Part shown: piece after piece, positions 12,076 through 23,400 of the stretch
How the letters are laid out: every line of letters starts with the position of its first letter
Position numbering within the stretch: the stretch's first letter is position 1
Source: Sarcocystis neurona
Lineage: Eukaryota; Apicomplexa; Conoidasida; Eucoccidiorida; Sarcocystidae
DNA: 64,000 bases
NCBI GenBank assembly: GCA_000727475.1
Contig: KL647288.1
Location: 4,211,604-4,275,603, forward strand
Reading direction: 5' to 3'
Translations under genes and position numbers: made by a program
Notes under the pieces: model-generated
Database searches by the model: none
Seen by the model: the letters and a program-made list of their open reading frames with translations, nothing else
Told to the model about the DNA's origin: nothing

Positions 12076-12255
12076 GAGGCGTACTACCAGGTTTGCAGGG
12101 AAAACATTTGAGTAGACAACAGGGCGTATTCCTACTTCGGATCTGAGGGCTTTCATAAATACAACAAGGCGTTTTAGCACTTCTACACTGAAGACATTCG
12201 CAAATACCCCGAGGTGTATTAACACGACGACGTAAATCTGCCGCAAGTGACAGAC
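12076..12255. repeat. 45-bp tandem array, four degenerate copies
   Basis: (g/a)(a/g)gg(c/t)gta(t/c)t occurs at 12076, 12121, 12166 and 12211, exactly 45 bp apart. Copies are diverged elsewhere. On the minus strand a 92-codon open frame (11981-12259, GTG at its start) reads the units as 15-residue repeats beginning Thr-Pro-Cys/Arg, rich in Cys. It ends 13 bp before the ATG of the membrane-protein gene. It could be leader sequence, an unrecognised upstream exon or non-coding. Confidence 0.75.
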
Positions 12256-12259
12256 TCAC

Positions 12260-14489
12260 TCTGGTGTCGATTCGTACAATCTATTTGCGACGCGTCAAAT
12301 CGACGCCAATTTATCTAGCGGAATAACTGCAAGAAGCGACGCCAGGGTGCGTGAACACTGCGACGCCGAGGAACTACACAAAGGATTGACGGTTCCTCCC
12401 ATTCAGACCTGCGCTTCAAAGGTTTTCGTTGGAAGGACAGGGAGAAAACAGCTGCCAGACTATTACACTAGTGAACACACGCAGACATATATATGTATAT
12501 ACATCCACCCACATGCAGACATACATACATATATATATACATACATACGCACCTACGTACACGCATGTATACATGTGTGCACACACGTGCTGTTGCAGTT
12601 TTCGCGAAGGGCGTCCGTTCACGGAAGATCGAGAATGCGTTTTGTGCCACTTCTGAATGCGCTGACGACAAGGGTGAGGCGTCGAACGGAGTGCGCGAAT
12701 ACCCGCGATTCCTCTGCTGTAGTGACCCCACCGCACTGCTACCCGAAAATTTTTGTGCGTACTAGCACTGACGTAAGATTACACCACGTGAGGCGTTTTC
12801 TGCCTACACAAACAATCCACTGTTCGCCCCTGGCTCACCGATGAATGTCGTGACTAACCAGTGGAAGGACCGCAGTGCCAGTCGTCGCAGCACGAAGGAT
12901 GCGTTACCATTCTGCGCATCACTCTCGCTTTGCCACATGACCAAATTTCAGTTGGGTGGATTTCGGCTGGATAGGAACACAAGCCTGTCTCTTGTTACTG
13001 ACTAGACGATTTTGCTCGACCGTTAGGGTAGTCCTGTTTCACTTGGCACACCTGGCTATCTTCGCATATTGCATGCGGGTGTGTTCTCACGTATACATCG
13101 CTTCTAAAGTACAGTGAAGCACGAGAGCCATGTCTGATTTGGTGCGATAAGCTTCTATGGACGCAGCTCTTTCCTCTCCGATCTCATATAAAGTCAGCCG
13201 TCAAAACGTGAAGCTTTTCGTGAAGGGCACTTTGTATGCATATCTGTAGCGAGGAAGCCTGAGAGAAAAGACGGCAGACATACGCGTCCACCTAGCACTT
13301 CAGCGTATCTTTGCAAGTTGTTACCGCATCGTGTGGCAGCGAATTACGAACTTGGTTGAAAGCTCCATTTGACACTGCTCCCACTTCCCGACCATCGCTT
13401 CTGACAGCATGCCACTTACTCCCCGTGACGCGTATCGTGCTGTGCGGCGCAAGGGTTTGTTACTATAGAGGGAGGGTAGGCGCTGCCCGCCCACGTATCG
13501 ATATTTTAGGAGCCATTGCTAGTGTAGTAATTTCTTGTGTCAACCATTTAGACTCGTGTATACGGGGGACCTTTTTTGGGATTCCGGCTGGCAAGGGACG
13601 TGGCACTTGTGATATGCTGCGGCAACAGTAGGACTTCTGCTGCACTTAGGCGGGCGTTGTCCCGTGCACACGGCAGGGTGATTGCACCTTGTTTTTGCCA
13701 GCAAGCACAGCCACGCGCAGATGTTATCGGAGTGCAGGAAATTCAAACGATGCAGTTTTACTGCACGTGACAAAAAACACACCATGTCGCACAGGTGCTG
13801 GTGGAGATTTGCGTGTGTTAGCAGACATGTTCGGCTTTGAATGTTCAGATTTACTCGAAACGCCGCCGACATTGTAAAGAGGCTGCTGTCGGTCTGCACT
13901 CTTCTCCAGGCCGCAGCCGCTCGCGGGCACTGTACCAAAATATTAAAAAATCCTCTTCAACATCATGTATAGTGCGGCTTACTGCATCAGTTAAATCGCT
14001 CCGGCATTTTGTGGACAAATTCACATCACTGCTATACGCTGGTGTACTTGCTGTATTATTCTCCACGGCAATAAAAACAAACACTTGTAGCTTCATACAA
14101 AGGAATACGCTTTACCATCTATGTTTGAGGTGGAGGCACGCCCACTCAACTTCTTGCCTTGTAAGTCTTTTTCCGTGCCCCCAGTTACCCCCAAAACATA
14201 AATACCATCTGACTGTTCCCTTTCATGTCCTGTTTTCTCTCCCTTTCTTCCCAGTATTAGTTCTCTTTGTGCAGCGCATTTTCTCTTCATTACCCCTTTG
14301 CCCCTGCCTTCGCATCGACTTCCTCTTTCTCCTCCTCCGCACACACGTTACGAATCTCGACGTCACTTCTCACTTTTACCCTTCTTATCAGCTTCTTCGT
14401 CTCCATTCCTCTTCCCCTTCTCGTTTCCCTTCTCCCGTCTGTCTCTTCTCCTCCTGCTCCTCCTTCGGTTCGAACTTCTTTCTGCTGCT
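12260..14489. other. Intergenic region, no gene recognised
   Basis: It contains a CATA/TA microsatellite at about 12484-12580 and only short ORFs otherwise. From about 14160 to 14489 the plus strand is strongly pyrimidine-rich; this is just past the E1 stop codon and is probably its 3' untranslated region or flank. Long plus-strand ORFs reaching into this part run antisense to the E1 terminal exons and are rejected. Confidence 0.55.
12484..12580. repeat. CATA/TA-rich microsatellite
   Basis: Alternating purine-pyrimidine sequence built of acatata, catacat and catgtata words. The same degenerate type recurs through the introns and spacers of this window. Confidence 0.8.
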
Positions 14490-17400
14490 TTACCTGTTCC
14501 ACACGCGTATGGTGGGCAGCAGCACTTCAACGCCGTCCGCCTTGGCATTTGAAAAGCTGTCTATCGCCACCGACTGCTGTACAGGCGTTTTCGCAAGTTC
14601 TTCTACCAGCTGCACGCAGCGCGAAGCACACAAGAAGCAATACACAAACGGATATGTGCGTGACACAAGGATCGTTGCCGCTGCACTTCATTTCAGCCGC
14701 TGCAGCTGCCGCTGCGACGCCGGTACAAGCCGCGCGCGTGTGCTCCTGTTGTTCGTTCCGTTTATCACTACGGCTACCGCTGAATCTGGGTCTCACCTTA
14801 ATTACCGGCTTGCCCAGCCGCTGTTGCCGATGCGTCGGGACAAACTTGTTGAAGAGGCAGAAGTTGCGCACCGATAAAATAAAAACTTCAACATCGTATT
14901 TGTTCTCCAAGTACTCACACAGCTGCTGCACTGTACACCCAGCTGCAAGGCACACAAAGGAAAAAGCCAGCAAACACTCGTCTCACTTCCACTCGCGCTC
15001 TTCACTCTAGATACTTGGACGAACGCACGAAAGTTATGTATGCCCCCGTTTGACAATGTCACTGCACCCACACAGAAAGTTTTCATCTATCCGTCGCCGT
15101 ATTCAGGCCGGCGGACATATATGCCAGCCCACGAGACACACGCCAAAAACACAGGCACACCTAAGCCTGCCTGTACACATAAGTCTCAGATACGCACCAG
15201 TGTAAGATATACCTATCTCTCTGCAGCAGTGTTGGGAAATCTTGAGACAGAGCTTGCCAATAGCTGCTCGGCCATACTATTCCTTTCCGAGGAAAGTGCC
15301 CTTTCATAGGTACGTGTAACAGGTACACATTAATATACATATATCTGTGTAAATGAAAGATACCACCTAACCGTCACCACCTTTCTAGATCTATACATAC
15401 AAGCGTCCACTGCTGGTGGTGTCTCGTGTGCGGAACTCACGAATATCCACGTCGATCTTATCCCAGCAAGTAAATCCGCCTTTTGGAAGGGCGCGCACCG
15501 GGCCCCGGAAAACGACGTCGTACTCCTAAAAAGGAACGCAGCCGCAAGAGAGCAACACATGTTCTTTTCCTCCTCTGCTAATGACAAAGTTGCAGCGGCA
15601 CCAGCGAACAGGTTCCTTCTCATTCTTCTGGGTAAACGACACATGCTGCGCGCGCAGCAGCAGCAAACGAAAGCGTGGGTTCCGTGCAACTCTTCTCGCT
15701 TTGCAACAACAAAGTACTTCTCTTTTTTATGCCCACGCTTTTTGTATCACACAGACGTCCACACACGGACACGCAATAAATGATGATACGTCACCACAAT
15801 CCTACTGTTGGACTTCTGCCCGTTTTCTTCACCAAAAATGACTCAATTCTCTACCCGAAAATCTACTTCCAGGTAGAAACGCACCCCGACGTCAACACAC
15901 AATTTCCTCGTCTCTTCTCTCTGAAGCAGCTCGTTCACTTATCCACACGCCAAAACGGCAAAACACCGGAGGCTTGCACCCGGCGTCGCGCTATGACGCC
16001 GTCTTGAGATACAAAAGACCAAACATATACAGACACATATATATATATATACACACACACACAAACACGTACACGCGTGTCCGTAGAGTCGCGTACCCAC
16101 ACCTGTGTGCGTCTCCGTGGGACAAGGGCACCTACACGGTTATCTAAAAAAAGGAGCGCTGGGCAGTCTGGCCAAAATTCGTGCATCTATGGCCTGCGTG
16201 TACATGGACACATCTATACATACGCAAAGGTTTTCTTCTCTCAGCAGCAACGTGCCTATACATGGACACCGCTATATACACGCTCAGGGTTCCTTCTCTC
16301 AGCAGCAACGTTGCAGAGGGCGTCAGCAGCAGAAGCGCCGCGCGCCCCACGACGATGCACCAGCAGGGACGAATTATCGAGAAACGAGCCGCTGAACGGC
16401 CTCCAAGCTACCTACTTGAATCTGGGAAAGAATTAAAAATTGCAGCGCCGAAAAGCCCAACAGACGTGGCCAGCATCCTCCATTGTCACCGTCCACAGCA
16501 TGCTTCCCCTCTGTCTCCCTCTCATTCCTCCTGTTCAAATTAATGTGCGTCTCTTCCGGTTATTTTCGCTTTCTTCCCCTCTGTCGGTATCGCACGACTT
16601 TCTCCTCTTACCTGTGGCCCGCGTGTGTTGTTCTTTCTGCCTTTCTGCACCCCACTCGACCTAGTAGTTCTCTCAACTTCTCCCTCTCTTAGTCCCGCTG
16701 TCCCAAGTTCCCTCCTCCTATCCTCGTGGCTTGCATCCTCTTTTCTCTCTATTTCTCTCCTCTGCCGTAAGTCTTGCTTCTTCCGGGTTCTCCCCTCGTT
16801 TCAGTCTTCCCTTCCTTCCGTCTCGGCTTCTTTTTACTCGACCTTTTCATCTCTCTGCATTTCCTCTCTCTTTTCGCCCCCTTTTCTGCTCCCGTCCCCT
16901 CCTTCCTGCGCCTCGCACTTTATTCCGTTTCCTTCTCCCCCCACCATTTCTCTTCTTCTTTCTTTCCCTTCTCACCATCTCCCCCCTGCTTCTGTTGCTG
17001 TTCCTCCCCACAGGCTTCTTTTAATTTTCCTTCTCCTCTTCGGCGGCTTCCTGCTTTGCCTCTTCTTTTCTTCTCTTCTGTCTCCTCCCCTGCCTCTTTT
17101 TTCCTCTTGCTGCAGGAACGCGCTTTTTTCCCTCGCTTTCTTTCTCTTTAATCTATCTCCTTCTGCTTTGCCTCCCACCCCCCCCCGTGGCTACTTGCGC
17201 ATGTGTGTACACACCTTGTCGACGACCCGGTTCGGTGGCATCGGCTCGCTGAAGAGCCAGAGCGGCAGGGCGAGATTGACGAAGGCGTTCTTGAAGTCCT
17301 CCAGTTTCCTTTCTTTGTACGTAATTGTCTTGATAAATTCTAGAGAAACCAGGCCCGTTATCATCGCAGTGGTCGTGGCAATCGCCGGAATGATACGACC

Positions 17401-20400
17401 TGCAATCAGCTTCGTTTTGTTTCTGTCGCACTCGGGAATCTTGTAGTTCTCCGCGCGCAGCATCGCTGCCGCATGCATGAAGTCCACGTGAAAATTCGAG
17501 TCGTCATCTTTCTCGAATACCGCTGGAACGAGCTCCAACTGAGACAACGTCGCTGCGGAAAAGAGGAGGGCGAAAAGAGACGGACAAGACGAGACGCAGT
17601 GGAGCAGAAGCAACAACAGCTGCCGCGGGACTAGGGCAGGACGTAGTAGAACTACGGTAAAGTTCTCTATACAGCACACAACTCTAACGAATATGTATCT
17701 GCACATGTGTTGCACGTATGTCTCTGTTTCTTCCGAATAGATGTTCATCCACTACATACGACAGTCTATACACGTATCTATTTTTGTATATCTATTTCTC
17801 TCTATATAAGTACAAACACGTGTGCGCTACTGCGTCCTTTTTACTTTCTCCCGGCTCCAGGGAAAGGCTAGGAAGACGGCTACGACATTCAAAACATGAG
17901 AGAAGCAGCTGCACAGACCTGCAATTTTCAGAAACAACACACTTGCATGCAATTAGGACGTCTCCCCGCATACAGTACCCACACTCCTACACGCATCTAA
18001 CGCGGAGACATGCGTACACATACACGAATCTCCAATTTTACGTATCAGTACTTCTGCGTCTCCGGCTTCGCATACTGTAGCTAAGAGAGTGAAGCCGGAC
18101 AGAGAGACAGACAGACAGTAAGACAGACAGACACACACACACATATATATATTCCACGGAGCTACATGAAGAGCAACTAGACGTGTCACTCGCATGTTTC
18201 CCTAATTTTTCTTATGCGTGAGAGAGACGCACGCGCAGTCGCAAGAAGCGATTTCTCCAGTGCCGCAACTTCGTCCTTCGCATCCAGGCCACTTGTCTCG
18301 GCCTGCAGCCAGCCGGCGGAGGAGCTGCTGAAACTGCTGCTGTTGCTGCTGCTGCTGCTTCTATTACCGCTCCCTGCGGATTTGTCCTCCCCGCCCTCTT
18401 CGTCCTGCACGTTCATCCGCCCCGCCTTCGGTTGAAATTTCGGTATCACCACTTGTTGCGCCAGTGCCCTCACCTTCTCCACGTCCCTTTCGTAGGGAAG
18501 CCCCTACACCACGTCCAGACACGCACATACACACCTCTACGTCAAGGCAGAACAGTCGTCTAGACAGTCGGAGACGAGCACTCCTGCGGCGTGGTACGTA
18601 CAGCCGACGGAGCACTTGCTCCAGCGTACGGACGCTCGCAAACCAGCGACTCTTGTGCACACACACCAGCAGAGGTTCACTTCGCTGGACGTACGCCCGG
18701 CAACAGCAGCGCAAGCAGCGCAGACTCCAATAAGCTGCTGTACATACAGCCGAAGACCCGCAAAAACCGCTACACTGCACGCACACGCTCTCCTGCCTCG
18801 GGAACGTGTGTGCAGCTCCCCCTGATGATCGCAGAGACGGATTAAAAAATGACCTGACATAACTTGGGTCAACACCTCACACACAAACTCGTAACACGAA
18901 AATGCCGCATTACCGCGTGTGTGAAGAAATTCTTTTCTTCTCAGAAATGTACGTGATCTGTTTCACCGCAGCTTCGCCCTCCGCACAGCTCAACACAGTC
19001 TGTCGCACCTACGATTTTGCAAATGCCGACGCGTCTGTTTCGCGGGCGGTGGCTGCGCGGGCGAGTCTCACCCAACACAGAATCGGCAACGCTTTTATAG
19101 GCCATGCCTCCATATCGCGGGCATCAGTGAGGACCTCGGCGCGAAGTCAGCGCTGGTGGCAAAAGAGGCCGCGACACGAAAGTCCGCAGCGGGCGGCTCG
19201 GCAGCAGGAAAACTAACAATGCGACACAGCTTCTCCCCCACATACGTTGGTACACAAGGGACTCAGAAAAATAGCAACATACGAAACAGAGAGACAGAGA
19301 AACAAGACTAAGACGGGCGCCCCCACGCGTAGACACAGAAACTACACGTGGGCTGTGTCGGAGAGAGAATTCCTCAACGTGGTGGGGAAGTTATCCACCA
19401 GCAGACTTTTCCGTCGCCACACAGTTCAAGTCCGCAGCAGTAAACGAGCACCGGCCGCGTCGGCAGCCGGGTGGGTGTTTCACGCACAACGCGCATTGCG
19501 TCAGGGAGTCGGCAGCGCCGCCTCTGAGTGGCTTAAGCAGGTGCAGTAAAGTAGCGCAGTCGACAGCGGTGGCGCTTACAACATGTCCCTGACTATACAT
19601 GTATACACATGTACACATACTTCTCCCATCAATGTTGCGTAGGCCTGAGCAGCAGCCACTCACGGCGACACGTGAGGTTTCCTTGTCTGACATGTGAGAA
19701 GTTGGGCAGACTGTATCGTCGCCTCGTCACCGACAACGTAGTGACACTTTCGACAACCTCGGCAGCAGTGAAGGAAGTTGAAGAAAAAGCAGCAGCCAGA
19801 GGTGCTGGATGCCCCTTATTCACAGACACCAAGGCGGTACATATCCACATGGACACGCCGAAACATGCAGAACAAATGCAGGTATATTTGTGCGATACGC
19901 GCGCCGCGTGGTGGCGCATGCAGAGAGAGCTGCCCCGGCTGCAGCAAAGACCCCCTGACCCTGTCACCTCGAAAATCTTGTCTTTTCCGCCTTGACGACG
20001 GCCCTGTGACCCTCGCACGTCTTCCGCTCTCTACGCCGAGCTTTGACCGATACACACATACAGAGAGAAAGAGACAGAGAGACAGGCTGCGAGAGACAGC
20101 AAGAGAGATCAAAAGATACACGTCTGGTCGGCGACTTTGAGAGAAATGTTCGCGTGTAGAGAAACCACGGGCTCCTCGCAGGTGTGAGCGCTTCATCCGG
20201 TGCCGGCATACAACATACGTCCACACACACGTGCATACCACTTTACTCTGCAGAGCCTCGTGCTTCCATATGAAGTGGCTGCAACTGCGGAGAAAATGAG
20301 TTTCTGCAGAAGACGTTACTTCTTGCGAGAAGCGGGGCGCAGTCCTGGGGGAGCTGCAGCGGGGTTCCTACGTATAGGCGCACATGCGAAGTGCGTCTTG

Positions 20401-23400
20401 ACGTAGTTGCAGACACGGCTGCAGCCACGGCAGCGTCTACACAGACGGCTATTCTGCAGACCTACGCACGTCTCCCTTCGCAAAAATGAACAGACAAATC
20501 GCCTCCTCAGACATACAGAGACACACACCAGCAACGGAGAGACACCTGTGTCCCCGTGTTTCCAGAAAAGGTTGTCCTGCACCACGAGCGCACGCCGACC
20601 CTCGCATTGAGAGAGAGACACACACACTCGCCCACCAAGGCGGACATGCCAAGAAAAACCACGTGCGTCTCCTCATGAATAGGAGTTCCTGCAGCGCGTC
20701 AGACTCACGTCGTGCACGCGTGCCCTTCGGCAGATATCGAGAAAGAACGCAAGAAAAACAGCGACACAAGCACGCGTGCAGATCTCCTCCACTCCTCTCG
20801 TGTCCTTGCCCCTCCCCCCCCGCCCTTTCTCCACGGCGAGAAGGGAAGAGGTGCGCGTGTATGTACGCGCTACATGACCACCTCGCTTACAAAGTTGGCT
20901 GCGTAGAGATTGGCGGCAGCGACGACGAAGGCGAGAGCGGTCGGGTTGTTCGGGTCGAAGGGGAGCGGCGTCGGTGGTCGCTTGGGCGGAGACCAGAAGG
21001 GGGTCCCCTCGGACGTGTGGTGGTCGAGAGGGAAGGAAAACAGCAGCTGCTCGATCTGATTATTGAACAAATCTTGATACAGCAGCGCCGCCTTCCTGAC
21101 GCAGCGGGCAAACGACGGAGTCGTCAACTGCCCGGTGCTCGGGTCTTGCCACTGCATCTCCCACTCTCGTAGTTTCCGCAGCTGTTCCACCTGCGCGCTG
21201 TACGCAGCCTCTATACACACCCACACATACAGCAGGAGCAGCCCTCGCAGCAGCGGTAACGTTCCCAGGAACTTCACTCTTCCGGCACATACCCGAGTGT
21301 ATGTGCACTCCAGAGATACACACACACAGATACATACACGCATACACACAGACATAATAAACAAGCGGCTCTGCTCAACGTAAACACGCGCGAAGGTGTA
21401 TATACACTTCACAGACACATATGCAAACACACACCCGCATGTACACACATGCGCCTCTTCTACTTTCCCTCAAGACACACGTGGGTTTATACGCACTCCA
21501 CATACAGATACACACGGGCGACTCTGCTCTGCGGAAGTGGAGACGCACGTCGGTGTACATACACAGCAGAGATACATACACACGTACACGCGGTCGACTT
21601 TACGTGGACAAATGCGCGTCAGTGTCTATACACTCGACAGACACATACCCATCCAGATATATACACATGTGCCTCTTCTGCTTTCCCTCAAAACGCATAT
21701 GGCTGTCTGTATACTCCACACATACAGACATACACGTGCGCTCCTGCCCTACCTTGTGAGACGCAACCGGTGATGATGTGTCTATATGCACTCGATAGAA
21801 ACACATATACGCGTCCCCGCCTGTAGAAGTTTCCCTACGATGCACGTGGGCCAAAAGACCTGGTTCCCAGCGTCGCCAGCAGACAAGCAGCAGACCACTT
21901 CACGACGTAGGACAACTTCAACAGGGTGACAATGGGGCGCGCACCTGCTTTGATGCGTTCGAGGTATTTCTTCGGGTTTTCTCGAAATTTCTTCGGTTCG
22001 TTGACTGCGTCGTAGAAGCAGCCTTCGAAGCAGTCCCGTGCCCACTCGATAGTGTGTTCGATCGCATGGGGGAAGTGGCGCAGCGTGCAAAGGGGGATCG
22101 CTTCTTCGGGAGGGTCTGCGCTGTCTGAGTAGCACTGCGTCAGATGCGGGAGAATAACTTGCGTGTTCCCCTTTGTTCCTAGGGTCCCACTCTCCAGCAG
22201 CGGGCGAGTAAACCATACGCAGCGACCGTCGACGTACTGGCGCGCCTGCAACGACCAGCAGCAACACGAGACGTTCGCACACTCAGGGCGGCAATACAGC
22301 AGCAGCCGCCCACGAATCGCAGCAACAGCAGCAGCAACACGACGCCTTGAGCCGCCGGATGCCCGGCAGCAGCAGGTGGATAACGGCCGCGGTAGCGGAC
22401 TGACTCCGGCACCAACACCGGGGCACGCAACCCGAGGAAAGACACCTACGACTCGAACGCGACGCGCACCAGCAACACGTAGCGCGAAAAGCAGCAGGAG
22501 GACAGACACGCAGCTGCAGTCACGGGCCCGACGGGTTCTCCGAGCGCGAGAAAGCAGCTGCAGCATCGGGAGAGAGCCATAACGCACGTATGTCTCTCAT
22601 ACGTGCTACACAGAAGCACGTATTTATAGGTTTGCTGTTTCGTGGACTGTTTCCTCGACATTTGCTGCGGTGGGGAGAGAGCCCGTGTTATCCCTGTGTG
22701 TTGGCGACGCAGAGGCGTACGAGCCGAGCGCGAGACGGCCCCAGGGGTGGTCTACTACCGGTGACGTGTCTACACAGACGTCCACGCATACACATATATG
22801 TACACATGTACAACATATATGCGTATCCCACATATATGTATAGTTTATAAATGCCTACTTGCAGTGGAGCGGCATTACCTGAATGTTGTCCAACGCATTA
22901 ATTATGATGTCTTGACTCTCCCAAAATGCGTCGGTGAAGAGAGTAGCCTCCGTCTCCACGCCCACCCGACCTTCCAGCGGGTTCACCTGCAGAAGAAAAC
23001 GAGCGTCTCCGTAGTCCTCTCAAGTTACACACATCTACCACTCACACAAACTTGCATACGCCTCTCTCTCTATATATATACACGTATATATATATATATA
23101 TATGCGGAGCAGCTGTGCAAGCGCACACCTCTCTCTCGCTCTACAAATATATGCATACACAAATACACATGGAAGCGCTACATACACACACCTCTCCTTC
23201 TCTCTACATGAATCTATATATCTAGCGGCCGTACAAACACATCTGTGCTTCTATATAAATATCTAGTGGCCCTACAAACATACCTCTCTCTCTTTCTACA
23301 TATATGTATGTATATATCTAGCGGCCCTACAAGCACACCTCTCCCTCTCTCCTGTACGTATAAATACACACATCTATATCGAGCACTCCCGGCACATTCA

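Noticed and set aside
13837..14877. Plus-strand 346-codon ORF
   Set aside because: It runs antisense over the last two E1 exons (14942-14797 and 14609-14490) and through a pyrimidine tract; its Ser/Phe/Leu-rich translation comes from that composition.
16625..17446. Plus-strand 273-codon ORF rich in Ser, Leu, Phe and Pro
   Set aside because: It lies in the E1 intron 8 polypyrimidine tract and overlaps E1 exon 8 in antisense.
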